The notes under the pieces are model-generated. The model was not told the origin of the DNA. It saw nothing but the letters and a program-made list of their open reading frames with translations, and did not search any database. From Gymnorhina tibicen (lineage: Eukaryota; Chordata; Aves; Passeriformes; Artamidae), in the NCBI GenBank assembly GCA_013399875.1, contig VXAZ01009376.1, positions 62,001 through 126,000 of the forward strand: a DNA stretch of 64,000 bases. The letters are read 5' to 3'. Below are positions 36,796 to 50,200 of the stretch, piece after piece. The position numbers and the translations under genes are program-made. Position 1 is the first letter of the stretch. Each line of letters opens with the position of its first letter.

Positions 36796-38643
36796 GTTGT
36801 TACTGGCATGAACTCATGTCGGAAATTCATCAATTTATCTGTTAGATTTTTGTACTGATTTGATGGATTATGCTTTATTCTCACATTCTCTTAGCAAATT
36901 GCCTTAGCTCACAGTGCAGACAGAAACTTCCTAGCATCTTTGTGAAAAAGTGTCCTAAAAGCTGTGGCACATTTGTTTCTGTAAGTGTAGTGATTTCTTT
37001 GCTATCAGGGATTACTGATCCTACAAAATGTTGGCCTTGAATTGTCAAAGTGAAGCATCTGGGTGGTGCAGGCAGATATGTATGCCTGCAGTGGGCTATG
37101 TGACAGCAAGTGAAACTCATCCTTACTGGAAGGGCATGGGAGTCATTTGGGGTTTTATAGAATCTCACATGAATTTTTTGGCCACTTTTATTTTCTTCTG
37201 GAGCAGTAGGTATGTAAACATTTTTCTTTCAAGGAAATGCCCATTCCAAGAGGTATTTTATCTGTATCATTGCTATTTCAGTGGCATTAAAAGGCTGCTC
37301 CTTCTCCATAATTACCCAGGAGTTCACTTTAATATTTATTTAGACCAGGTTTAGGACCTAATTAGAGTATGCACAAATAGCAGGTTATATCTTGCTGAAG
37401 TACCTAGGCATTTGAAAGAAGCGCGCAGCTGGTCAACTCACTGCTTGCTTGATAAGAGATGTAAAATGGGTTATTTGTGGTGTTGGACATAGAGAACTTG
37501 TTTCCTTTTATGTAGCCTTGGTGTTAGAGGTATAAACACAGACTACTGCTATGAATCTGTGCGGAAGCTTTTCATAATTTGTAGCCCTTTGGTGCTGCTT
37601 TGTACCCAAGTGTTCGTGTGGCAAAGCTCCTGGCAGCAGTGAGACGCAATCTTGCTGTTGCTGGGGTGGTCAGTGCTTTCGTAGACCTGATGTCTATGTA
37701 GTTGGTTTGTGAAACCTGACTCTTGATAGCGTGTAGATAGTAGGTGGTGTGGGCAGAGCACCAGCCTGTAACTGCTTTTAAGATGACTTTGACAGTTTCC
37801 TGAGGATGGTTCACATCTTGGGAAGTTCTGCGTCCTGGAGCCCGCTGACTTTGTTCAAACTCGACCCAGAATGTATTGTTCCTTATGGATCCCATGTGTC
37901 TCCAGGCTGTCATGGTGATAGGGCAAAACTTCCCCGAGTGACCATGTGAAGGGGCTGCTTACTCTGGTTGGTCTTGTGGGGCTGCAGAATGAAATGCAAG
38001 GAGAGCTGGTGCAGTGGCATCCGGAGACCCACGGTAGGTGGCTGTGATTTAAAACACAAAAAATCCTCACCCAACCTTTCTTTCAAAAGGCTGCTTCTTG
38101 CCCTCGGCTGTTAAACAGATGGAAATTCCTTCCCTTTTCCTGCTAATTGGAAGAAGTAGATGTTTCTTTTCCTGGACTGAAAAGGAAAAAAACCCCATCT
38201 TGCCTGTTGGTGGAAAATGTAGCCAGTTAATGGGCAAAGTTCCTGCAGCAGTGTAATCCCTGCTCTTGCTGGCACTGCTGTCCTCGCAGGGGTGGGGAGC
38301 ACAGAGCAAACCTGGAGCCTGCCTTTGCAGGGAGCTGGGTGCAAGCAGCGCTCTGTTCAGTCTCAGTGAAGTGTTCAGTGTAATTAATCTCTGTTTGAAC
38401 TGAATTAATTGAGTAGCTGCATTTATTTTTGAGATCAATTGAGAGCAGTTCTTTCCCCATGGCAGAGGAAATCAGTTGACCCTTGATTTTTGGACTTCTG
38501 GGACTTTGCCCAAAGTAACTTTGGGCAGGTGTGCCCTGATGTCCTGCTGCTCACTTGTCCCCAGTGTGTTTACGGCTATCAGTAGGTGCCTCTGTGTGCT
38601 GCTCTTGGTCAGTCAGGAAAGCTGCTTTGTTGGCATTGCTGTT

Positions 38644-39229
38644 TGTTGTGGTCTAACCCCAGCCAGCAACCAAGCCTCACACAGTCATTCATTCACTACC
38701 CTACCAAAAGGATTAGGGAGAGAATCAAAAGGATAAATGGTAGGAAACTTGTGGGTTGAGAAAAAGACAGTTCAACAGGGAAAGCAAAAGCTGAGCATGC
38801 AAGCAAAGCAGGGAATTCACTGTTTCCTTGGGCAGACAGGTGTTCAGCCATCTCCAGGAGAGCAGGGCCCCATCACACATGACAGTGACTTGGGAAGACA
38901 AACACCATCACTCCAAATGTCCTCCCCTTTCTCCTTCTTCCCCCCACTTTATATACTGACCATGATGTCATATGGTCTGGAATCTCTCTTTGGTCAGTTG
39001 GGGTCACCTGTCCCAGCTGTGTCTCTTTCCAGCCTACTGTGCACCTCCAGTTTCCTCGCCAGCGTATCGTTATAAGAAGCAGAAAAGACTTTGGCTGTGC
39101 GTAAGCCCTGCTCAGCAATAACAAAAACTTCTCTGTATTGTCAGTCCTATGCTCAGCACAAATCCAGAACATAGTACCATACTAACCACTGTGAAGAAAA
39201 TTAACTCTGCTCCAGCCAAAACCAGCCCA
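38644..39229 (+). mobile_element. Solo LTR, ERVL-like avian family
   Basis: A 586-bp LTR starts TGTTGTGGTCTAACCCC and ends CAGCCAAAACCAGCCCA. The flanks CTGTT (38,639-38,643) and TTGTT (39,230-39,234) differ by one transition, consistent with a 5-bp duplication. It has a TATA box (CTTTATATAC, 38,947-38,956). The 3' portion has GCTCAGCAATAACAAAAAC and GTGAAGAAAATTAACTC, sequence I recognise as a widespread bird LTR. No internal sequence is attached. Confidence 0.85.
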
Positions 39230-39774
39230 TTGTTTTATATGTCAAGTTCAGCAAACGCTTCTTTAGTTTTTCACATGATTCTCTTCTATGTGGCCTCTTA
39301 CAACTGAGAAATGGTTTCTGGATCCCCTCCAGGCCAGTGTTACTTGTGCTGTCTGGCACTGCCGAGCCTGTTGCAGTTGATTTACACAAGGCAGCTCTGG
39401 GACGTGCTGTGTTATGAGAAGTACCAGATAACACCTGGTCATCCGTGAGGTCTATTTGAAGGTATGGAGCAACCTGCCCACCAGCTGTACCTGTTTGCCA
39501 TGATTCCTGTCCAGTGAAGGCAGTGGTCTTTGGCAGGCAGGGGGTTTCCTCCTGCCTGGCATGCATTAATAGAGTGATTGCCTGGCCACCCGTGGGTGGA
39601 GAAGTGACCGTTGGAGAACATCCCCATGGCAAACACAACTGCTGGCATGGAAAAGTAAATGAGAGAATTGCTTCAAGTATTTTTAGCTGCTTCTAATGTA
39701 ATTTAGCAACTGGAAACAGTGGAGGGGGGAGCTGGCAGTGTGTGACTTGCCCACAGGCCACCAACAAGCTCCCT

Positions 39775-39960
39775 GGTGTCCGGTGCTGGCGGCTATGTGG
39801 CTCGGTGAGTGTTGGCAAGAGCTGGTGGTGGCTCCCGGCTGAGTCACGGCTCCGGCTGCCGCTCGCCTGGGACGCTACTTTCTCTCTGCAAACGTGCAGC
39901 GCAGGGTTTTGTTCGGCTGCAGTGGCGCACCGTGTCCTAGCAGCCGGCATCGTGAAGCAT
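39775..39960. other. CpG-rich patch
   Basis: About 185 bp with many more CpG dinucleotides than its surroundings (for example GAGTCACGGCTCCGGCTGCC, GCCGGCATCG). It may be an internal regulatory element or the decayed remnant of a promoter. No gene is attached to it. Confidence 0.35.
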
Positions 39961-40914
39961 GTGGTTAGCAGCAACTGCTTGCAGTGGTCCGGGCTGAGTG
40001 GGAGTATAGTTTTCCTTGGCAGACACTTCATAGAAAGTTCTGTTTTTTCTGCCAGAATAAGCAGTCATTACATTCCAGACAATTCATAGTCTAATTATTA
40101 TCTATTGTTAAAATTGCCTTAATTATCAGATGTTTCCTTAGACATGTAGCTGTTTTTTAAGAGGCTGAATAGGCGTGTGTACATTGTGCAGAAGGCCTGA
40201 GCTGCACAATGTTTTCAGTACTGTTTTGTAGTTTCAGGGAGATTTTCTGTAGCTTTCATATGTCAACAGGCCTTTTATTCATACTGAAACAGCAGCAGAC
40301 CAAGGCCAACATGACAGCGAGGCACTGTTTTGGGTCTCTGCATCTCCCCTCTGCTGTGGTATTTCCTCGGTACCTGTGGAGCCAAGGAAGTTCAGGATGA
40401 ATGAAGCATCACTGCTCTGTGTGTGATGGGTCTGATGGGAGACCGAGCTTTTTCTGTCTTGGAGGTGCAGGTAGCCTCCACGCAGTAGGGCCAGGACCTC
40501 TGTCAGGAGGCTGGAAAGATCCCAGTTCCTCGAGGTGGTGATGTCTGTGGTCTTAGCCTGCTCTTGGTGTTGGATAGTACCTTGTGAAGACCCCACTGTC
40601 CTGGTCCTGTGCTACGGGTTACCAACCCTGGAACCTGCATGGATGGGGAAGGATTGCCAGTGCTTCTCAAGAGGTGTCAGACAAGTGGTTCTCATCTCCT
40701 GTCCCCTTCACACACAGCCATTTGCATGGACTCACCATGCACTTCTATGGATGTGCATGTGTATTGAGTTGCACAGGCTCAGTCCTTGACATCTCCTGCA
40801 GATTTGGGCAACACCAGGATGAAGCATCAGGATTATTCAGTCTCCTGAATTCTTTGCCTCCTCCCAGAAGAAGAGCAATCTCCAGGGACCCGATTACTTG
40901 CTTTTGTTCTGCTC

Positions 40915-40944
40915 TTTTTTTTTTTTTTTTTTTTTTGGGGGGGG
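40915..40944. repeat. T22G8 homopolymer junction
   Basis: Twenty-two T followed directly by eight G. Length and base calls are error-prone here. Confidence 0.9.
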
Positions 40945-43900
40945 AGGGCAGCGAGGGGAAGGAAATTCTTGTTAGCCAGAGAGGTCAGGATGTGTGTCTC
41001 CTTGCCCAGCGGCCAGGCTGAGAGGGAGCTGCCAGTCCCAGTCTCCCAGGCAATAACCTCCTTGCATTCCTCACATTCCTCCTGCTTTCTCTTTCTTTTG
41101 AGATTATGAGGATAACTTCCTTCTCCTATTGCTAAGCAATGCAAGGACCCAGTAAGTTTCCCTCTTGTTCCCTAAATTACCTCGTGTGCTCCAAGATGCC
41201 CCATGGCAAACCCCTCTGGTGCCCTGAAAGGTGCAGTTCGTGCTCTTCATTGGGGTTTGTGTATCTCGGGGAAAAAGCTGCTGCATGTATTTTTTTTTTT
41301 AATTGCCAAGTGTTTTAATTAAAAGAGATTACTACTTTGTTGTAGCCCATCCTACCTGCTTCCTGGTTTGTTAAAGAAGTGTTTCATGAAACTATTTTGC
41401 TTTTCTAGGAGAGATTTTTGTGGTTTTCTTTGCCTGTGCAGAATACATGCAGCCCTGCAGAGGTTGTAGCTGAAGCACAGTGTTTGTGCCAGAGGATTTT
41501 CTTCTTGTTTACATCTTTCTGGTCTGGGAAAGGTGCTCAGATAAAAATAGCATGTTGGGAAGAGGGAACCTGGTGAGAAAGTATTGGAGGATTTATGTGT
41601 CCAGAGCTGGTGGCAGCCATGTGGGCTGGTGGCAGGCTTTGCCCCTGTGAGGATGTGGCTGTGATAGTTTTCTTAGGGTGGTGTTTTCTGTTTGAAAATG
41701 GCCGTGGTTGGCACAATCGTCTTCCCTGCTAGTTCATGCCTTGCAGTCTGTCACCTCTCATGTCTCTTGGGTCCTGGGAGAGGAGGGAGGTGGGATGGGG
41801 TGACAGTCCCCAAGGGCAGCAGTGCATCACCTCACTGGCAAAGTGCTTGAAAGGATGGAGATGGTGCTTGAAAAGTGTGTGTGGGGATACCAACAGATGG
41901 GATCAATCTTCATTAAGGGCTGCTCAGTGTTGATTTTAATGTGAAATTAGAACTCTAGTGTCTCTTTCCCAATGTAAAGCATTGCCAGATTCCCAGCCTC
42001 CCCAAAAACACTTTTAGAAATACTTTTTTTGTTGTTCATCTTCTAAGCAGAGAAATAAAATCTGTTAGTTTCCTGTCTTTCTACTCTTACTTTCTGTGGC
42101 TTACACAACCAGTGGCTGATTGACTTGGATTTGTTGGAGTTCCCCGTGAGGGACTTCTCTCTCTGCAAGCTTTGGTGTTGGAAAGGTACGTGGATGGCAG
42201 AGAGGGGCTGCCCTGAGCAAAGGATTTTGAAGGAGTATTTCTCTTAATGTTTCCAGTTTAGAAGCTGAGAATTGTCTGGATTTTAAGCAAATTCAGATGG
42301 GAGCAAACAATGATGAAATGTTTAAAATATGTTTGAACATTTTTGTGGGAATAGGAACAGTTCTTATGCAGGCGAGGCTGCAGCTTTTGGGAGGTGAAAA
42401 TATGTGGCCCTTACACATTGTCAGCATTGTTGCTGCTTTTTTTTTTTTCCCTTCTTTTTCCTTTTTTAAAAATGCTCATAGGAAATTGGCTTTGGTAATT
42501 GAGTTTCTACAGAACCACAACATCCAATAGCTGTTCCTTTCCAGGGGTCACCCTTAGGTTAGTTTAAGTAATGTGCAGTCAGTTTAACCTCTTGTGGTTT
42601 GTAGTGCTATTCTAGAAATTACTGGTGATTTGGGGTGTGTTAGAGTAACAACTTCACAGGAAAACCCCAAATGTCAGGGTGTCTGGTTTTCTGAGAGCTC
42701 TGACCGCTTGCCCTGTGAAAACCAGGCACCTCGAGGTACGTCCCTTCTTGCATCGGAAAATGCAGTTAAAGCCTTCATGGCCCGTTGACTTTCCTTTTGA
42801 AAGAAGCTGAAATAACCCTGTTATTTGTTTACCTACACTGACTTAAAACATCCTCCTGCTTGGAAGCACTGTGCAGAACCTTTGCTGGATGCTCTGTATT
42901 GGGTCGCATCGCCCTGCCTGACACTTAGGGTGGAGCAGCAGTGATCTGGACCCCCAAATCCCGGGGTTTAGGGGATTTGCTGGCAGCTCAGGGCCAGCTT
43001 TAAGAAATTATGAGCTGGGTCTTTAGCTTTACAGCATTGACAGTTTGGTATAAAAAGCTCTGTGTTGCAGGCTGTGATGACAGGGGGTGATAAATCACTC
43101 TTGGCTGGTACTACAGGTTCTAATAATGGTCTTTTAAAAAGATTACATGGGTTTTAATACAAACTTTTTGCTTCTTTGTACTCTCCTCTTTTTAAAGAGT
43201 GGAGCCTGTTTTGATTCAGCATTCTTGGAACATAAAGACGGAGCCAGGATTTTTACTGGGCTGAAATGCAGTTTTTTGCTTCTCCTACAAACATGAGGCT
43301 CTTGTTTGAGTGTCTTTATAGCCAACTGGCTGGCAGTGTCCTCTTTGCAAGGGAGCTGGTTGTTCGTTTGTTTTAAAGGTAACTTTGCCTCATGGAAGAT
43401 TAAAGAGCAAGCAGCTTCACCCAGTTGTGGTGAGTGCTGCTATTGGAAGGAAATTGGTGATAAGGAGAGCCTTGCAATAAGGGGGATAAATAACCTCCTG
43501 CACCTTCCTTGACTTTCCTTGGCCCATTCCCATGGGAGGGACAGAACATTTATGTGATCAAAGAAATGAATACAATTACAAGCCTGATGGAAAATCAGTC
43601 CCTTGCCAGCTACGTATGGGCACCCAGGCAGGCTTTGCCTTTGCTCTTAATAGTGTGGGCTGGATTTTTTTTGTGTACCTGCCAACCTTAGGGTTTCTAA
43701 AGTGTGGTGGCCAGCAGTCCTGGGGGAGCACGGGGTGCCTGGTGAGCCAAGGCAGTGAGGCAGTAGCAGCCATGTCCCCTTGCCTGGGCAGAGGCACTGG
43801 GAACAGCTGGCAAACAACCAGCATGCAGATCAGGGGTCAGAGTGGTGCTGCTGGTTTGGTTTGGATTGGAGGAAAAGAAACAGACTTCCTTCTGAATTTT

Positions 43901-44251
43901 GGCTTGGTTTAGAGACAGAACTGAGGGTTCCATAGGGCCATATACTTTTTTTCTCAGTCGGGGGAAAAATGGCTTTAACAGCGTCTGCTAATGATTCAGT
44001 GCTGTTTACATAATAATTGTGGTTCGCTTTCATTAGCTCTGATAATGAGATTGCTTTCTTCCAGTGCAGTCGCTTGCTGGTTTGGTTTTATGTGCTCCCC
44101 GAGCATGGCAGTGGGATGAGGAGGGAGTGCAAGAGCTCTGTGGCTCGCCTGGCCTGCCTTCCCTGGCTCCAGGCATGGAAGAAAGCTCACAACTTCTCAC
44201 TGGAAAGGTGAGGAGGTGAAGGGGTTTTGTTCTGCTGGGACCCAGGTGGTG

Positions 44252-44290
44252 GTTTGGAGCATCATCATAATGGTTTGGAGCATCATGGCA
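44252..44290. repeat. Short tandem duplication
   Basis: GGTTTGGAGCATCAT appears twice about 24 bp apart. It is a small local duplication. Confidence 0.75.
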
Positions 44291-47200
44291 TCTTAGTGGA
44301 GTTGGGTTTAAATCCATTTTGTGTGATTTCTCAGTACAGGTTCTCTCATCTTCATACTGAAAACTCTTGGGCTTATCTGTTTGCGAGGGAGAGAATAGAG
44401 TCACCTGCTTCCACCCAGAGGAAGAAGCCAGGTCCTTTTGTCTCCCAGTTCCACCATATCAGAAGCACTGATCTGTGACAGTGGATGTGCATCATGTATA
44501 TGGTTTCTGTGTAGCTGCTGCAGACTAACCTTGATGTTGTACTTGTTTGCATTCCATGTCTGAGTAATTGTGAACAGTGGCGATGGTCCCCAGGCTGCAA
44601 GTCCTGCCTCCGGCAGCAGCGAGCTGCTGTGCCAAGGAGCTGCCGTGAGTGCTGGGGGATAACACCCACTGCTGAGCTCCTTTAAATTAATAATGTTACT
44701 GGGAGGAAAATACAATAGCATGAGTGCTACCTTTTGAAAAGGTAAGGCTGGGTGTTGTTTGGTTGAGTGGTTTTTTTCCTTTGTAGCTTAGTAATGGGTG
44801 CATGAGGGTTTCAGAGCAGCCAAGTGCTGGCAGGCAGGTCGTGGCTGACCCTGGCACAGCACTGGGCTGGAGCAGAATGGGTCCTCATGGAGCAGTGGGT
44901 GCTCACCAGGGATGCTGTGGGGAGCGTGGGGGCCTGTGTGTGTGGCTTTGCAGATGTCCTGTGGGATGCATACCCTCTCCCCTTTGGCTGCTTTAGTGAC
45001 TGTTTCTTTAGAAATATGTCTCAGTTTGTTGCCAGTGTAGATTAAGGGCTCCACTCCTGGAGGGTTCTAAGCAGAGGATGAGTTGACCTTATTTGCCTTT
45101 GCAAAACAAAACACTTTTATGGGGGGGTTCGGAAAGGTGTGACTGCGCTTGGCCATGTGGCTTCTGCTAATTAACATGAGTTAATTGGGGCTGGTTGGAG
45201 AGCTGTGGGTTGGTGGGTAGAGGAGGCTGGAAGAGATGGGGCTCAGGGCTGCTCAACCCTGTTGAATCCGGCCTACCAAGGGGATCCTGGTGCAGGCGCC
45301 TCACTAGTGAAAACTCCACGTAACTCAGCCCTGCGCATTATTAAAGGCTCCTTTATACTTCTTCTTGCCGTAACTCCTGTGAGAACAGCCAGTCTTTTCA
45401 GCAGCCTGAAACCTTCTTTATGGGGAAGGTTTTGTGAGGGGAACAGCCTGGCTGGCACGGCACTACTCCAAACCAGCCCTGAAGCTGTTGTGGAAGCAGT
45501 CTGGGAGCAGGCAAGGGTGCCAGGCAAGCCCAGTGCTCTTGTCCAGCCTTGCCAAAACAAAGGCTGGGTCCACTTGCCACCTGGCTAGCTCAGTAGGATC
45601 CTGAAAAATAGTTGTGGAAAGTAGGAGTTAATTTCTATGTATCAAAATATGCACAAAAGGTTAAATGAGACTTCCTCCTTGTCAATGAATTACAGCTTGA
45701 AAATATTTGCATTCTTTCCTGAAAGATTTAGGAATAATTATACAGCACTCAGGGGCAAGGCATTCCCAGATAAACTTAACAACTCTATAATTTGTACTCG
45801 AGGCAGGGTTTCCTGTAAATGATAGCTTTGTTTAATTTTACAATACTGCATCCAAATGTTTGCTGAGTATGAATTGCCAGCTAAACTGGACTTGTGAATC
45901 TGGAAGAGTATTTATTTGTTTGTTATTGCAGACAGTAAGAGCTGCTGTGTTAGGCTAAAACTTGGCATCTCCTTTACAAGCTGTAGGCATCTCTCCCCAA
46001 GCAGGTTTGGTGCAGTGGGCAGTCAATCTAGGGTGTGAACAGCTTTCCAACTTCTCTGTACAAAATTCCTGAGCTTCTCTAGGATCTCCTCCTGCTCTGC
46101 CTTTCTTTTTCTGGGGTTGGGAAAGGAACGCTGCAGTTGCAATGCACATACTTTATTTCCATTACTCAAAGCTGGAGTCATGCATAGTTACAGCCAAAGA
46201 CACTTCAGCAGCTCTGGGGATAACAAGATAGCTGACAGACTGGAATGTGGATTTATCAGGGGTAAAAAATGGCAAAATTCCTTGTTTCTGGTTCTTCTTT
46301 TTAAATAGGCCCTTCATGCTCCTGCTGCAAGAGCCCACCACATGTTTAACCCCTTGTGTTCTCCCAGCTACATCCAGGGATGAGCACTGGGGCTGCCCAT
46401 GTTTCTTTTGGGATTAAATTGCTCAGTCCCACATAGTCCTAGGTGTTGTTTATAAACTGCAAAGCTCTTTAAGAAGTTTTTTCAATGGGTTTGTATTTTA
46501 AAGTGCAAGCCTTTGCACCAGATGTCTGTCTGAGTGACCCCAGAATGTAAATTTTACTGTGTGTTGCCTTTGGACTGGCAGTTTGGGAGACTACTGGGCA
46601 GTTAACAGAGGCAGATTGTGCCATGAAATCCGTTTCCTTGGATTTGATTCATATTAATTTCTTTCAAAGCAAATCTCTTTATTGGCTTCAGTTTCATTTT
46701 GCTGTAGAGCTACTTTTACTGTGCCTTTGCTAGGACCTGGAAATACTTATATTGCTATGATAAAGAGGTCATATTCAACTCCATGGATTTTCAGTTTTAT
46801 ATATACATATATTAATATTGCAAGACATTAAGCAATTTCTTTTTGGGGAAACGAGTTATGGCAGAAGGAGCACACTTGGAAGTTAAATAGATTAAGTGAA
46901 ATCCCTCAATTACAGGAGCGAGGTTCAGAAGACAAGTCAGGCAGTTTAGGGAAGGAGTTTCGAGTTAAAATTTAACCTTTCCCAGTCTTCTGTGAGCAGT
47001 GGTGCAGCAAGACCTGCCTGGAGCCAGCCCAGTGCAGGAGCCTGGGGTGAGGGCTCTGACAAGGCCATCTGCAGGGTGGATGGATTTGGAGCTGGTGGTT
47101 GTGCCTTTGGTTGAGAGTCTCGACCAGCTGAGAATGAAGAGAATTTCACTTTTTATTGGAAAAGGAAAGAATTGCTCAAGGATTGCAAAACACTTTGTTT

Positions 47201-50200
47201 TGGAAAAAATGTCATTGTTTGAAAATAGCACAAGAGCAGGAGGGGAGCTGTCCCTAAGCCTGTGGCAGTCTTGGAAATCTTCTTACCTGGGGGCTCAAGT
47301 GAAGCTTCAAGGCTTCAGTGTTAGCTTGGACTTTTGTCCGAGGGTGTTCAGGCTGGAGGGCTACACTTCTCCCATTCCTGCCTCTTCCTTTGGTGGTGTA
47401 AAGATGGGGAACTTTATTTTTATTCTTTTTTATTTTTCTATTTTAAGCAGGAGAGGTAGAGTTTAGAAAGGAAGGTAAGTCTTGGCTTTTGGACAGAAAC
47501 ACTGACAGGGGTGGTGGCCAGCACTTGGTCTCTTGTGGGATAGTTTCTGGCTCCTGGTTTTCTGCCCTCTTTCTGCTCCCTGCATTTATCCCCTTAGCTG
47601 AGCCCCAGGCATGTGGATTTGAACCAGTGTGGCCCATCACCACTTTACTGCAGGCCCTTGTCTGGATGCTGCTTGGCCTATTTTGTCTGGGTGAATCCCC
47701 AGGACAGGTCTGTCCACACAACGGGAAGCTGCTCTGGTCACAGCACAGTCATCCACTGGAGACACCCAGCTCACGTGGATTTGCCACCAAGGGCAGCCCT
47801 CCTGACAAAGCCTTGTCTCAGTCCTGCCAGGATTTCCCCATATAGCTGGCGGGTTGCTCAGTGCCTCCCCATTGCAGGGGCTGCCCATCGTTCCTCCAGG
47901 CTTTTTTTAGCTGCAAACTTTATTTCATAGAGTATTTTTGCTGACAGAGGGTGCCAGGACACAGCAGTGGCTGTGGGGACGGAGAGCTCCTCTTCCTTCT
48001 TCGGAAAGACTAACACAACTGGTAAATCCATCCCATCCTTCTAATCAGCCATCCCTTCCCTGGGGCTTACAGAGCCAGGGCTGTTTACTTTCCTGCTGGT
48101 GGATGTCAGATGGTACTGCCTGGGAGGTGGATGGCAAAGGTCCTGTTTGCACTCCCTCCTCCCCCCATGTTGCTTAAGAATACAAAATAAACCCCTTCAA
48201 TGCCTGCCAGCAAAACCTCAGTGCAATTGTCCCCTGGTGCAATTGGGTGCTTTCAGCCCAGTGTGTTGTTTTCCCATCCCACCAAAGCTGTTTGCACAAG
48301 CCCGGCTGCTGTTCAAGAGAGGGGATCAAAATTGGGGTCTGCAGGTGATCAGTGTGTGCAACACCAGGGATGAGGTCTCTCCCAAACTTGATTTTTCCAA
48401 AATACCTAAGAAAATGTGACCCTGTGCCGTGTTCCCATGTGGAGCAGTAATGAGAAGACACATGCTTACACTGTGAAATGTGTTTGGAAGGAGGATAGGG
48501 AACTCAAAAAGCTTTAATTGTTAAAGGTTGAAGGGGCCTCCTGCACTCTCCTGTTGTCATCTGGGATGCTGCTGTCCGTCCTGGGAGAGATTTGCTCAAC
48601 AAAGGTGGCAGCACAGAAACTGACTTGGGATTTATCTGTGCTGTGGTGAGGAGGACGAGTGCCTGTGTGAAGCTGGTGGCAGATATGGCTGGTGTTCACA
48701 GCTGCGCCAAGGAGAGCAGGATAGATAGGGCATTCTCGAGAGGGGGAGAAGGAGGAATTTTTAATTTTGTGATATCCTTATCTTAATCCTTTCTCCCCTC
48801 TCTTCCACCCCCCTTCTCACCTCTTTCAGGGTAGGTTAAACTACTCAGCCTCGCCTTTTCCACAAACACTGTCAGGCTGGTGGTTCCAGACCTGGGAATA
48901 CATTGGGAGTCTGTTTCAGCAGCAGGATGGGTTTTTGGACGAAGGTTGTGTTGTGCTGGCAGAGCACAGTGCAGTGCTTGTGTGAGCTGGGTGGCTTCTG
49001 CAACGGATACCTGGCTGTTGGAAAAGTAACATTTGGTGGGAGTAGCAGTCAAGCGCTTAAAAGCACGTTTTTCAGATCCAAAAATCTTATTTACAAACTT
49101 GGCTGTGGTCTTAGCTCTGAGGTGTTTTGTCCAAGGGGAGAAAGCAGAGAGGTGGGAGATGCAGGGGCTGGTTCTGAATGTCACCGGAGCACAGGCTGTG
49201 CTCCTGTCCCAGTGTTGCTGCTCCCTGGGTGAGGAGGCAGTGACCACACCATTAGGATGCCTGGGCAAATGTCCTGCCCTGTGCCTGGGGTTGGTGCCTC
49301 TTGCGTCTCCATGCACCATCCCTTTTATTTTTTTTCAGGGGGAGTGAATCTGGAGCTGTGTGTCTAGCTGGAGGGAGGATTTCCACTGACACCCTCCCTC
49401 TGTATGGTGGCCCAGTTTCAGGGAGTTTCAAAGGTCCTGGGCAAGTTGCACCTTGAGTTTTTGGCACTGGACATCCCCTGTCTCCTGTTGTGCTGCTTAT
49501 TTGCCTTTCTCCATGTGTTGCTTCAGCCTTGGCCGTGTGCATTTCTGGAGGTTTGTCTTATTTACATGAGCAATTCTCAGAAAGTTCAGCTGAAAAGCAA
49601 CTTTTTTTTTCCTGGGAACAGCCAGGAACCACTAGTGTGGGATCTTTGTGTATGAAGTTGCCTTTCTCTGATTATAAACAGTGGCCGTAGGATGGATGTG
49701 CAGTGGACCTGTTTAGATTTAAACCTGACCCCCCTCCTCATTTTCAGTGCTGGCATCCCATTTGAGCAATGTGATCTTTCCTGCCTTTTGCAGTAACATG
49801 TTTTTACTGGTGTGAGGTTTTTAAACTTTTAAATTTTAAAGTCCTATCAAATTGGGGTGTCCTGCTGATAGGTGGTAGTGTGTGATTTTTTTTTTAATGA
49901 TTCTTTTTTTACCAATGCAATATCAGATACACTAATTGCTCATTAATTTCCCATGTAGCCTTTCTTCTAAAGTCCTGGCAAGCCAAGATAGTCTGATAGC
50001 CACAGAGAACCTATTGCATGTCCCAATTAGCCCCTGGGAGCTCTGACTGAGGGAGGGGATGAGCTGGGAAGCACACATCTGTGCCTCGGTCCTGCATCTC
50101 CAGTGGAAGAGCTGCTGCAAGAGCAGGCTCTGCTGACTATCCCTCCCAGAGCCCTTGTTTCCCCAACCCTGCTTTGCATCATATTGATGCGAGCTAATTA

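Noticed and set aside
40915..40944. T22 run as a Pol III terminator or retroposon tail
   Set aside because: No tRNA- or 7SL-like sequence upstream and no flanking duplication seen.
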